Source: Enoplolaimus lenunculus (Eukaryota; Nematoda; Enoplea; Enoplida; Thoracostomopsidae). Taken from it: a stretch of 64,000 nucleotides of DNA. Each line of letters starts with the position of its first letter. Position 1 is the first letter of the stretch. Made by a program: the position numbers and the translations under genes. The stretch is taken from assembly GCA_030248215.1 (NCBI GenBank), contig JASANG010000670.1, forward strand, positions 1 through 64,000. The letters are read 5' to 3'. Shown here piece after piece: positions 1 to 12,400 of the stretch. The notes beneath the pieces were generated by a model. It worked only from the letters and a program-made list of their open reading frames with translations. It had not been told where the DNA came from and did no database searches.

Positions 1-1436
1 ATTTGCTGGCCTTAATTTTGGGTATTTTGTGTGTCATACGGGTTGCGGGTTGGGATTTATAATAAACATTTACCGGCCGCGTTTTACTAAATCAGAGCGA
101 ATAGCATACATCGAGAAAAGAACTATACAGGCGATACAGGATACAGGCTTAAGTTTAAATCACGAACTTCTCACAGATATGTATGTTTTTACATAATATT
201 CGCGACAAAACATTTCAATAAAATGTAGTGATCAGTAATCACATTTCTATTTGTTAACAAGCAGCCCGTAAAAGGGTCAGGCAGACGGGAAACGATCTAA
301 TATTTGCTAAAAGTACGGGTCGGATAATTTAGATATACGCATTATCACTTTTTTAAGTGAAACTTTTGTACGCGTCATTTTTTCATGCGACACCGGAAAG
401 AAATTCAACTTATATAAAGTTGGTATATTTGATACAATGCCGAAAGCATCGGAATTCTGGCGCAGGAATAGCATTCAGCCGGAAGCGGAATATGGCTTAT
501 GCCGGAATTTCAGCCGAAATCAGAATTCCGCTGGAACCCTACAGCGAAACCAGCGTAGGAAGTATCTATTTATAACTAACCAGTCCCAAGCTGGGGTCGA
601 ACGTCAGCTCAATAGATCATTCGCTGTCCACTTATAACCAATCTGCTAACCAACTGCGGCCACAGCGCTTTCTACATTCCTGAGTTTCGTTTGCGTTTTT
701 AAAACTTTCATGGATTGTCGTTTGCAACTGAGATATCAATACGCTTCGCACCATAACATGCATTTGTGTACATGTTACATAACACGTGTGTAAATACGCA
801 TTCAAACGAAGTTGCCAAGATATTAACACACGGAAGTCAAAAATAGAAATTGCAAAATCCCGGATGATTTTTGCCTGAAAAACGTGGGACATTTTCTGTA
901 AAACTAAAACCTAAGCTCCAATTTTTTCTCTGGGATTTGGCAGCAAATTTTCAGTCAAAATAGCGAAGCAAAAACGTTAAAAACTTGCTTCCCAACCAAA
1001 TATTCAAGAAAAATCAATTGTAAAATAGGTACCCCAAAAATTTGACTTGCTTCTAAAAACGGCTTCTTGGCCGGCTCAAAATTGCAAATATATTTTATAC
1101 TTTACCGAGAGCATAGCCAGGATTTTGGTATATTTTAGTATATTTATTGACAGAAATAAACGTTTTTTAAAATCATTAAAAAGGCTTCGGGACAGTTTTC
1201 GTCCGCCCTGCTTCTGTCTGTCACTTTAATACGGAACGAATCAATAGGATAAATTGTTCCCTAAAATTTCTGAAACGTCGAGAAACAAAAGCACTTTTAC
1301 AGGCTTCAGAATGGACTCGTAGATCTTTAGATTGCAAACAAATTTCTCTCTCGCTACGGTCCTTGACCAAATAAGTGTCACATAAAACATTATACCCTAC
1401 TGAAATAAAATACTGACTACGCTCCCTGCATTGTTT
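1..1436. other. No gene recognised
   Basis: AT-rich sequence with short open frames only. None shows family resemblance, consistent splice sites or codon bias. A ggaattc/ccggaattt-rich patch at 450-545 resembles the gattccgatt repeats elsewhere in the window but has no clear ends. Confidence 0.6.
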
Positions 1437-1663
1437 GGCCCATGTATAGAACAGGGCCGGAATAGTAGTATAATCATATTCCTAAGCCTAAGCCATAGCC
1501 TAAGCCTAAGCCTAAGCCTAAGCCTAAGCCTAAGCGTATGGATCAGCCTATTTCTAAGCCTAAGCCTAAGCCTACGCCTAACCAAAAAAATTAGTCCAAA
1601 GCTTAAACCCACTCTATTATATCCCCACTGGAAAACGATCCGGCCCTGTTCTATACGTCGACC
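1437..1663 (+). mobile_element. hAT-like MITE carrying a TTAGGC (CCTAAG) array
   Basis: Starts GGCCCATGTATAGAACAGG and ends with the inverted CGGCCCTGTTCTATAC plus a decayed tip. The 8-bp direct repeat CATTGTTT flanks it (1429-1436 and 1664-1671). The interior holds two CCTAAG arrays (about 1480-1535 and 1553-1580). No coding capacity, so non-autonomous. The 8-bp target duplication fits the hAT superfamily. Confidence 0.85.
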
Positions 1664-1935
1664 CATTGTTTCTATGATTGCCTCGTTTTAGGTTTAAATT
1701 TACACATAGTCATGAGAATAGGCCCGGATACACTATTTTTGAAAAGTTTAAAGACCAAAAACTGTAATCCGTTCTTTAATCCACTGTATCATTTGATTGA
1801 TGAGCCTTATAAGTTTGTGGGGTTTTAGGTACGTAAGCGGCTGGTAAAAGCCATTTTGCTCAAAATCAAAACAATGAATTGATTATAACTGAAGCGGCAG
1901 GCGTTTAAAGTTTCAACGATAGGCAATGGTGCAAA

Positions 1936-2035
1936 CTGTAAATTCTATTGAGTTGATCTTTACTCATCATAAGTTGACTCGCTCAGTCTTAGTAAGGACT
2001 ATCAAAACTCAGAATGGTGAGTTGATTAAACTCAT
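1936..2035 (+). mobile_element. Fragment of ACTCAG-rich MITE
   Basis: ctgtaaattctattgagttg at the left followed by the ctcagtcttag and aaaactcagaat blocks of the family. The right half is missing. Confidence 0.65.
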
Positions 2036-3140
2036 TGTGTAGTCTAAGGTGAGCCAAGTAGCCTTGCTTTCAAACGCCACAAATATATTTGGTCAAATAG
2101 TAAAATTCCGCCTGCAGCGACCGGACAAAGTTTAAAATTTCAACTCAAATATTTAATCTCCAGCTGAAACACTGGTACAATAATTTTACTAAGACGGATT
2201 GGTGCTCATTGCGAAGTATAACTTCTAAAGTAGATATATTACAGTTGACCAATGTGCCAAACTCTTCTATGTAACTTTGTCCCAGCAAACGCCACTGAGA
2301 GACCTGAGTGGCTGATTTTCTTTAGACAAAATGGACCGGAAAACGTTTATATGGTCTCGCTTGCAAATTCAGGGATATCTAGATGTATCGCAAGTATCTA
2401 TGATTACAATCTTGGCCCGAATTCTCACTTGTGTGCTGTGCCTATTACCAGTTTGTGATAAGCCTTGTAAGATCCGATACAGTGAACGATGAGGTAGGAA
2501 ATTCAGCGAATTTTTCACATTTGAAATGCGCTACTTTTGTACCAAATTTGGGATCCACAACTGCAGAAGTTCGTCAGATGATAGCCGAATGCTAACTGGG
2601 TACAGGTACTATACGCATCTGTGAATATGTGACTGTGTTTAACGTGTTGGATTAGCTCCGAACGCTGTGCTAAGCACAGGCTTACAGTCATGCAATAAAT
2701 ATTTCAAACGCAAACACCGTTATTTATCAGAAACATCGCTGCGTCAAGCCATGGTGATGCTTTTGTCCTCTAATTTAGGCCCATATTCGCAAATGCGTAC
2801 CTACAGCACAAATATTAATCAATAAGCGATAGCTTTTCAAACTGACGAACATCTGCAGCAGTTGCAGATCTCAAAGTTAGTACAAGAAGTAGGGCAAATC
2901 AAACGCGAACAATGTGTTAAATTTCGAACCTTTAACCATGCGCTGGTTCCAAAGTTAGAGTACCTATCACCAACTGGTAATAAGTGCTACTCGCATTTGA
3001 GAATACGGGCTCTAGCTAAAGGTGACCACTGGTTGTTACAATCAATCTAACGCACACCTGTCCACACTGCACAATGCTTTTACACGTATACAAAAGCAGT
3101 TTTCAAAAAGGAGATTCGCAATTATAGGGGGGTCTGTTTA

Positions 3141-3399
3141 TGCGGGGTTCACGTTATAACCGGGGCAGGCGGGACACGGTTTGTCCCATGTTGATTCGAC
3201 GTCAACGTTAAAATTTGGGCACTTATGTCGGGTCAACAGACAAAACTCGAATGTCATATGACGTTAGCTTACAAACCACCGCTCTCAAATGATCAGTGTG
3301 TACAAGGGATGGTATGTCACGTGACACTGTCGGACATTTATGCAAATATCATATACAAAACGTGTCCCAAGCTGCCCCGGTTATAACGTGAACCCCGCA
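3141..3399. mobile_element. PIF/Harbinger-like MITE
   Basis: 259 bp with near-perfect inverted ends: TGCGGGGTTCACGTTATAAC continues for 28 identical bases, then a few mismatches and GGGACACG. TTA flanks both sides (3138-3140 and 3400-3402); a 3-bp TWA duplication is typical of PIF/Harbinger. No coding capacity. Confidence 0.85.
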
Positions 3400-3490
3400 T
3401 TAAACCTATGTCTTTCCAAAAAAGTTCTTCTTGCAACAATATTTTCATTTTAGAATGGCTTTATTGGTGTTATGCTGCTATTTGGCATAC

Positions 3491-3689
3491 GGCCAATGTT
3501 ACTTTTTGGGGCGTAACAGTAAATTTAGCATATTCCTCAGCCTAACCCTAAGCCTAAGCGTTGCAAAATGTGTTCCTAAGCTTAAGCCTAAGCCTAAGCC
3601 TAAGCCTAAGCAAAAGAATGTGAACTAGAATCTAAAAGCACTTTTATAGATCCACCAGAAACCTGGACGCCCGTTAAAATAACATGGGC
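3491..3689 (+). mobile_element. TTAGGC-bearing MITE
   Basis: Begins GGCCAATGTTACTTTTTGGG and ends AAAATAACATGGGC. Contains CCTAA/CCTAAG arrays at 3540-3558 and 3576-3610, and the same AGAAACCTGGACGCCC block as the 25620 copy. Target duplication is not clear. Confidence 0.78.
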
Positions 3690-3725
3690 ATGACTTACAA
3701 TGGATGTTTATGAAACAATTTTTAG

Positions 3726-3899
3726 CCTCTCGAGCCCATAGCCAAACGAGAAGGGGCCATTGGGCCGCCAGCCCTCCTGGAAAACTCTTGGCGAACCTAG
3801 AAAATTTTTAACGTTGTTTGTAGGTCAACGAAAACTCTTGTATGCTCATCCTAAAAATTTTTTAGCCGCCTAGCAAGATGAACGGGCTACGGGTATGTA
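3726..3899. repeat. Dispersed repeat with GGGC[C/T]GTAGCC-like ends, copy 1
   Basis: Shares ccctcctggaaaa, cctagaaaatttttaac and gttgtttgta blocks with 22479-22643. The ends gagcccatagcc and gggctacggg are roughly inverted. Unclassified. Confidence 0.6.
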
Positions 3900-6558
3900 G
3901 TCTCTCCGAAGTTTAGATTAATAGAATTACAGCCCCATACGATTATCTCAGGTTGAAATAAAGAGTTTTGCCAAATTTAGCACATTAGATTTAGGCCATT
4001 TAACCTAAAATCTATTAGTTCGATTATAGTTGGCGTTCTAAAACCTGGATAGAAAGCAAACTAATGTTAGCACTAATAAAGATAAATCACGTAAAGACAT
4101 CATCAAATTTAGGCGTTGAACCAAACTGAGATTCATCTTAAGAAGTCGTCGACAGGTTGGAACCATAGGCGAATCCGCAGTTGGGGATACTGTAAACGTT
4201 TAGGAACTTGAAGCAAGTTTTTTCGTAAAATATTTATCAGACTACAAAACGGCTGCGCTCCCGTACCATTAAGTAGGACTCTGATTGGCACGGAGCTTTA
4301 TTTTTAAACCACAATTGGTACGTTTACTTAGCAGCCATACATGCCATGCTACCGGTACTTGTTGACTTCTCTGTACAGAAAAGATAATTCCATAAATTGG
4401 AATGAGTACTTCCCCTACTGAGTAGTATGGTATGTGCACTTTTTACTTTCCAAATAAGAGGGTTGTCGCCCTCTGAACATCCACGTGTTAAAGAAGCCTA
4501 GACAGGATTGGGGACTGCTTACCCAAAAGCCGCCGGCACTAAGGGGATATCAGACTCGAGCGCCAAAAAGGCGGTATAAAAATTACACTTTTTTAGAAAT
4601 TTCAGCCATGTTAATATTAATGAGCTGCTGAGTGTGGGGGTTTATAGGTTGAACATCCCATATCTTGCTATTAGGGACCTTTGAAACTCTGTGAGAGTTT
4701 CAAATGGACGGCAGCGTTTCTGATTGGAAAGCCAAACCTTCAGCGAGGACTTTTTGTATGGAAATAGGCAAGCATCAAAATCATGTACCTACGATAGATG
4801 TCGACCAAATGTTCTCACGTTGCACAAGAGTCCGAACTGAGACACCTACTTGAAACGATGTTGAAATCACTCATTTCAATAATCTTTGAAGTGTGCGGTT
4901 AAAAATTTTAATTCGAGTTGAAATTTAAAATTGGCCTTGAAATAGATATCATTTTATTAAACTTACGTTTTTAAACGAACCTATTAAAATATAAAAATTT
5001 ATACTAGCGAATTTGTCGGCGGAACCTTTGGAAAAAATTCTCTATCGGAGCTGGACGTCGGCTATGCGCTAAAAGCCTATAGCCAATTTCAGAGTCTGGA
5101 GTTCGGCTAAACCCTGATAGCCGCCCTAATTCTAGGTTTCAACCTAATATATAAACAGGCGGGTTTATACAAAAATCAAGATATCTCCATTGATTGCCAA
5201 AACTTTATTGCCAGACAGCGTAAATTCTGCGTATGAAGCAAAGACAATTTCCTGCGTGTGCAACCAGTATAAAATGTGAAATAATACAGATTTTTCCGTT
5301 GATTTTAAGCTAACGAAGCTAATTCAAAATCGAAATTAGTGTTTTTAGCGCAAAATGCAGTCGGTATTTGAGAGTTTTTCCAATTCGACATTGATATATT
5401 ATTCTGTTCTATGTGTAGAATAAGCACGAAATCAATACCGGTTACCAAAGTTGTGAGTGGTAGGATTCGGCCGTCGATCCCGATATTTGGCCTTTCTGGA
5501 AAACGTTTTGTTCCGCGTTAAAATACCCACGTCAGATTACACCTTGGAATTACATTTCAAATGTAAACAAAAAATATTCATGTCAGAAAGAGTGTAAAAT
5601 CAAAGTCTGCAAAATTTTATAACTCCCACTTGAGTCAGAATTTTGCTTGGCAAGTTTTTGTACAATGGAAGCAATTCTAATGCCTGAAAATGCGTTTTTA
5701 GTTTACGAGAAGAACTTTTGGACCAGATATCGCCACTGAAGCTAATGACTGGCTGCAACTGAAGCTGTCGGTCGTTTCGGTTCTAAAGGTAAATCCTTCT
5801 TTACCGGAGCCAATTATAGTGTCAAATAAGTGTCCTTTTTTCAGATAGAAACTTAAATGCAAGTATAATTAAGATTAATTGCTATAAACAAAGGCGGCAA
5901 AACTTTGTGCGTTGACCTTACGCCACAGTACAAACTTGCTGAACGCAAAAAATCGCTTATGCTTAGCAGCCTTAGTATTAATTTAATGTTTAGGTTTAAG
6001 CTTAGGATTAGCAATAGGAATATATATTATATATCCATTAGGTTTAAGATTTATGTCACGAATAGGATTGACCAAATTTTAAAATGTAGGGACTTTTAAG
6101 TTTGGAATTAAGCTTAGGCATAGAATTTGGCCTAAAAGGTTGGGGTCCAGGTGTTGAGGTTTAGAATTTTACGTTATACCCAGGGCCGAGACTACGCATG
6201 GTGAGGTCCAATAAGATTTTCAAGAAGATCCAAACACGATTAAGTTCCTATTTGATCCACCGAGGCCTCGTGTAGTTCATCGATGTAGCCTGTGTCGTTC
6301 ACAGAGACGTTTTTCAAAGACATATAGTATAACTATGAATCTAGCCGATCATACTTTGTGTACTATTATAAATTCGATATTTTAGGGCGTGTAAAGGTGT
6401 TACGATAGTCAGAATACTACGAGTGTGACCATTAATATTTGCTGAGTCACTCAGAGTGACGAACCAAAGGGCGCGAGCTCACCTCTAGGGCGGATAGTGG
6501 GTCTAGCCTTGGCACTACTGTAACACTAATTGCTAAGAATAGCACTACACTTCAAATA
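3900..6558. other. No gene or clear repeat recognised
   Basis: AT-rich and unstructured to my reading. Frames are short and unlike any family I know. A few TTTAGG/TTAGG words near 5990-6110 may be traces of TTAGGC-type elements. Confidence 0.55.
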
Positions 6559-6990
6559 CTGTAGGACCGGTATAAGGGGGTGATATTTATTTGGCCTATA
6601 CAGAGCGTACCCTCGGTTATTCTGTTACAGATTGTTATTTATTTTTAACCCACGCTCGTGCCACGATTCGTTACTGATATATATGCGGTACTGCAAGTAT
6701 CCGTTGAATTAAAACGTTTATTTGTCTTGTGTCAATAGCTTGAGCGATAATACAAGGTTATACTTAGGAATGTACTTTCAAAATTTAAGTACGCTTTAAA
6801 GTTTCGAACTCAGATTATTTGGTCCTGGAGTCATTTATGCGCTACAATTTATGGTTAATTGACATTTATGGTCTCTAATTAGGGTTTAGGGACTCTATCC
6901 GCTTACTAACTCTTATTAGGGATCTCCTATTGATTCGGACTGAAAATGGAGACGCCCTCTTATTACCCCCCTCTTATTCGGTTCAATACA
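6559..6990 (+). mobile_element. MITE of the CTGTAGTGACCCGAATAAG family, copy 1
   Basis: Left end ctgtaggaccggtataagg and right end ttattcggttcaatac. The interior (cttaggaatgtactttcaaaatttaag, then aattagggtttagggactctatccgc) recurs at 6991-7316, 16354-16725 and 27868-28475. Non-coding. The superfamily is not clear because no reliable target duplication was seen. Confidence 0.8.
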
Positions 6991-7316
6991 TTACTGATGC
7001 ATATCCGGTACTGCAATTATCCGTTTAATTAAACGTTTATTTGTCATAAATCTCAAGCTTGATCAATAATGTAAAGTTATACTTAGGAACGTACTTTCAA
7101 AATTTAAGTACGCTTCAAAGTTTCGAACTCAAATTATTTTGCCCTGGAGTGATTTATGCGCTACAATTAGGGGTTAATTGACATTTATGGACTCTAATTA
7201 GGGTTTAGGGACTCTATCCGCTTACGGATTCTTATTAGGGATACGGACTCCTATTGATTTGGACCCAAAATGGGGACCCCCTCTTATAACCCCCCCTCTT
7301 ATTCGGGTCAATACAG
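6991..7316 (+). mobile_element. Same MITE family, copy 2, left end missing, abutting copy 1
   Basis: Starts directly at the internal ttactgatgcatatccggtact and runs to gggtcaatacag. It therefore joins copy 1 end to interior. It is followed at 7317-7369 by a further right-end piece (aagccaaataaataccgg, then ttatttgggtcaatac), so the block 6559-7369 is a composite. Confidence 0.78.
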
Positions 7317-7359
7317 TACCTTCTGGAGAAGCCAAATAAATACCGGTCCCCCCCTTATT

Positions 7360-7410
7360 TGGGTCAATACATATACATATATACACATATACATATACAT
7401 ATATATCCAT
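7360..7410. repeat. AT-rich (ACATAT)n microsatellite
   Basis: Alternating catatacatat units directly after the composite MITE block. Confidence 0.8.
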
Positions 7411-9212
7411 TGTTTTGTCGATGATTGTACGTTTATTAAGATTGTTGTCTGTTTAAAATGATAATTTATGGGAACCAAAAAATGTGTCCTCACAAGACTG
7501 AGCTTTCAAGTGAGTTTCGAGATAATACAAGACTCAAAAGGGTTATGAGGCTAAACTTTAGAAGCTGCAAAAGCGTGCGAACTTTTTCGACCCTTTTGAA
7601 TAAAGTACCACAAACAGCAGAAGTTTTATACACTACAATAGGGTTCCCAGCTTTGTCTATCAATATTCTACGGCACGGACCTTGCGTAGCTGTAAAGGTT
7701 AAGAAAATGCATTGAATGTGAGTGTAAAGTGTACAGAATTATGCGTCGAAAGTGGCCGATTCGGAAATTTCTAAGAACGCAGAGATGCCGAACCACATTT
7801 TAGTGTTAAATATTATAATACAAAATCTTAGCTTTGTTCCTTGTTATGGAGCCCGGGCCGGAGCGGGCAACCCTTTAGATCAGTCAGCGTGTGTGGCCTA
7901 AGGCTGGAAAGAATTCAATGTTTGGCAGAAGTGGCCGAACCAAGGATGGCGGTAAGTGTAAATACCTTAAACTGGAGATAAAACTAAATTATTGGTTAAA
8001 GTTCAGCACTAAACTTGATTTTGTCATCTCGCTCGCTTCACTCGTGAGATTTTTTCACTATTATACGTATATCGCACTGTCTCATACATCAAACATTTCT
8101 GGATCCACCACTGTTTGTTGCTGTCCAACTGTGAACTTTTATGATACGTCACAAATATTCAAAACAAGATACCTTAAGTGTAAGGTTTCGAATATATATA
8201 TTAAAATATTAAATCTGGCGAAAAATAAACTTGATTAATGTCAGAAATACAGGAGTTTGAATTTTTGAATAATTTAAATGTGAAAATGAAATTTGTTAAA
8301 GATCAAGAAACTCAAATTTTTAAAAATTTCTCAAACTCAGACGAATGTCAATGGAAAACAACGGTTTGGAACTAAGCGTATTGACTGAAAAAAATTCGCT
8401 TCGGTGCAACCAAATTATTATAGATCTTGCATTCGATATCGGAGAAGGCTCTAAAAACTAACAATAGAATATATACCAACTGTTGTTTATATGGGTTATG
8501 ATAATAAAAAAAATAATTATTTATTCATAACAAATATAATTGTGTTCGAAATAATACAAAAATATAACAAATATGCTGAGTAGTAGTACCAAGATCATTA
8601 GCCAGCAGACCTTGTTCAAAACTGAAGCAGAACCATCTTGGCACAAGAAACGCAACAGATACTGGCGGTGTCAATATAAGCGCGCCAAATAAGCCAAAAT
8701 CAACTAGCTATGTAAAAAAACATGTTCGTTATATTCAATCGGAAAGAAAAGTTGACCGCGATGAAACCTTGTACGACTAGATTACACGAGACGAGCGAGA
8801 TCGGATGAAAATTATGAAAATAATTGTTACTACTGGCCTGGGTGCTTATCGGAGTAGCATCATTAGGATTTTCGAAACACAGGGTAGTGATCATCGTACA
8901 TGATTTGAACTCATTAGCAGATAAGATACGGAACAGTAGTGCCTATTGAAGTTGGAGACAAATTTTGGTTCACTGACTAAGGTTACGTTTAGAGGTTAGC
9001 TTTAGATTTAGAAACGAGACAGGCTTAGATTTTTAGCATCATGCTCAATGTTAAACCTCTTACCTTACCGAGTTGTTTTAAGTCGTGTATAATTTTACTG
9101 ACTGATTCAAAAATAGCTGTAAGTATAAATTAGCCTCGTTTGTCACCATTGGGAGCAAAGGCGGAACCCTTAGGAGTGGTGCGTGCAGTGAAGGATCGTG
9201 TATTATTCGGGA
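7411..9212. other. No gene recognised
   Basis: Short frames at 7458-7715 and 7891-8238 lack homology I recognise. A consensus-like donor (ggcggtaagt) ends a small GC-richer patch near 7950, so a small exon of an unseen gene cannot be excluded, but nothing supports it further. Confidence 0.5.
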
Positions 9213-9217
9213 GATAG

Positions 9218-9388
9218 TGATGTGGCGTGGGCGAGCGGTGGAAGAAAGGAAAAGGTTCTAGAGATATGCAAATGATATGCAAAACGAGGAACAGAAAACG
9301 ATTGTGTGTGTGATGACCAGAAAAGGTTTTGTGTGTGCATATAGTTTGCTTTTAATTTTGGTTTGGCTTAAGTAGCGCCTACTGATTA
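9218..9388 (+). repeat. Left LTR of the Ty3/gypsy element
   Basis: 171 bp, starting TGATGTGGCG and ending CCTACTGATTA. It is identical on inspection to the right LTR and preceded by target duplication GATAG. Confidence 0.95.
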
Positions 9389-9439
9389 ATTGGCGATCAG
9401 GATCAAGCACGGCGTTTTTGCTCTGTTCTCTCATCAAAA

Positions 9440-12400
9440 ATGGCGACAGCGACGACCGGTTTACGAATCGCTGTCCCTCAGCCGCCGACGTTTATGGATC
9501 AGCCGGGTGCAGCCCCGATCAAATGGCCTCTGTGGGTCAAGGATGTTACGAATTTCTTCACCCTGACGGAGGCGGCGTCGGGTCAAACTCTCACCGAGGC
9601 TTTCAAAAAGCTCTTCTTACAGTCGCTTCTTGGTGCCGAAGGCAAGCGGGTGGCATATGCTCACAACATCGACAACAGTGACAGTTCAACTTTTTCTGGT
9701 TTCGTTTCGACGTTAGGGCAAATATTTCACAAGCCTGCCAACCCAGTGCGAGCCGAGTACGAGTTTCGACGACGAGTACAAGAAACAGGCGAATCTATAG
9801 CAGATTTTTTCACTGCTCTCCGGGCTCTCATTGGCGAGTGCGATTACGGCGCCGGCGAAGACCGTCAACTAGCGATGCAGTTGGTCATCGGGTGCAATTC
9901 GAGAGAAGTCCAGGAGCGACTACTGACGGAGCGGTCAATCGATCTCGAGAGCTTCCTGACGGTCATGAAGGCTGCCGAATCCGCAACACAAACCGGGGCT
10001 GCGCTCCGTAACGACGGCGCGATCAATCGAGTTGTTGTCGGCAAAGACAAATCAAAGCCACACAACCGCAATGGCGATCGCAGTCATGGGCGCAATCGCA
10101 AACCCAAGTGGAAGAGTGACGGTCGAGATAATACGACAACAAGTGGCAATCGGTGCAAAGGTTGTGGGTCCATCAAGCACCAGTACAAAGACACTCACTG
10201 CCCAGCCCTCAACAAGAAGTGCAATGCTTGCGGCAAGCTGAACCATTTCGCGTCCGAATGCATCATTTCAAAGCGTCGACAGCAAGAAGTGAACTTGATA
10301 GTGTGCAATCTTTATACAACCGCAAACGAGTCCTTGCCGATGGTCGCGGTGATGGTACCAGGGTCAACCCGTTCGTACAAAGCCATCGTCGATACGGCGG
10401 CAAGTGTTTCAACTATCAACCGGGATGACTACAACTCGTGCTGGCCCGGCCAAAGCCTCAATGGCACATCGACGACTCTGCGAAATTTCGATGGGACAAT
10501 CGTCAAAGGGATTTTGGGTCAAACGACCGTGGAAGTGCAAGTTCTGGGAAGATCCGCTCAAGCGAAGTTGTTCGTGACAGATTGTCGAATGCGATCAATA
10601 TTGGGTGTCGACCTAATTCGAGCGCTGAAACTCACAGTCACCCATCGCGATGCGAGTGTGAAGGCTGTGCATGTCAGTCGGGAAGATGACGTTTTGGCGC
10701 AATTTCCAAAGCTGACGTCCGATTCGCTGGGCACTTTTCCTAAATTCAAACATCGAATCCAGTTGCGGGATGATGCTGTTCCAAAAGTCGTACCTCCACG
10801 AACAATCCCCATTGCACGGCGTGAGGCAGCGATTGCAGAAATCAGAAGAATGGAAGAACTGGGCATATGGAGCCCAGTGAACAAAAGTGAATGGGTCAAC
10901 GGTTTGGTCACGGTGTGGAAAAAAGACGGGACAGTCCGCATCACAACCGACCTCACGCCGATTAATCGCTACGTTATACCCGACAGGTACCCGATTCCAA
11001 ATATCGAAGACCTCTTGGGAGACCTGTCGGCAGCAAAGTGGAAGTCAAAATTAGATCTAAAACGCGGATATTTTCACATTTCGCTAGACGATGCCAGTCG
11101 AAATCTGACAACGACCGCAACTCCAATCGGGCCATTCGCATACAATCGGTTGCCGATGGGTTTGACAGATTCGGCCTCCGTTTTCCAGAAGTGTGTGGCA
11201 AATGCTTTGCGAGATTGCACTAAGACAATATGCTATATTGACGACATATTGGTCTACGGAACGACCAAGGAAGAGCACGACGCGGAACTGAGAAAGGTTC
11301 TCCAGTGTCTCAACGATCACGATTTCCGGTTGAACATAGACAAATGCCAATTCGCGGTAACTACAGCGAAGTTCCTTGGGTTTGTCATCGGGGAAGACGG
11401 TCGACTTTCACAAGACGATTCGAAAGTGACGGCCATCCGCAACGCTCCGGAACCGTCCGACGCAAAGCAAGCGCGTTCGTTCCTAGGATTAGTCGGGTTT
11501 CACAGCAGATTTCTTCCCAACTTTGCAACTTTGGTCGAGCCTATACGAAAGCTCACTCGGGCAAATGCACGATTCCGGTGGGGCCCCGAACAAAAACGCT
11601 CATTCATTTCCATAAAGAATAAGCTGGCTGACAACTTGAAGCTTGCCGTGTTCGATCCCAACGCCAATACATTCGTAACAACGGATGCGTCTGACGTCGG
11701 TATCGGCGCGGTCTTGTCACAAAACCAGGCTGGCAAGGAAGTTCCAATTTGCTTCATCTCACACACTCTCAGCGAACGCGAACGAAAGTACGCTGTCAAT
11801 GAACGCGAGGGACTCGCATGTGTATGGGCCTGTGAGCGCTTATCGAAGTTCCTTCTCGGGCGACCATTCACTCTACGAACAGACCACTCAGCATTAACAA
11901 CATTGCTACAACAACACACCAGCACAAGAAAGTCAGCAAAATTTACGCGTTGGTTGGAGCGACTCGCTGAATTCGATTATACTATTCAATACAAACGCGG
12001 ATCGACAAATTACACAGCCGATGCCCTGTCCAGACTTCCAATTCCCGGCAGCGATGAAGCTGACGAGCCCGACTTGGGAATTAAAAGAATAATTAACGAT
12101 AACGATATTGTAAGTTACGAACAGTTGGTTAACGAGACGAAAAATGATGTTCAGTTGCAAGCAGCAATGGACGCAACTCGGCTCAGCGATGACAAGTGTA
12201 GAAAAATGTTGTCAACGGTTTTAACCAACGACAGTTCAATTCAAGCTGAAATATATGCTGATGGAGACTTGCTGCTAAGAGGAGATCGCATTGTAGTTCC
12301 TACAACATTACGCCACATTCTGATTAAACGCGCACACCGTGGTCACCCGGGCATTGGTCGAATGAAACGTCTTCTTCGATCACGGTATTGGTGGCCCGGA

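Noticed and set aside
1480-1580. TTAGGC array as a sign of a chromosome end
   Set aside because: The arrays are short, interrupted, and enclosed by inverted ends with 8-bp target duplications, so they are element cargo rather than a telomere.
1397-1691. Leu/Arg- or Ser/Leu-rich frames on both strands
   Set aside because: They are translations of CCTAAG arrays inside a MITE.
7891-8238. 115-codon frame with a nearby gtaagt donor
   Set aside because: No recognisable family, and most of it continues through intron-like AT-rich sequence; too little to call a gene.
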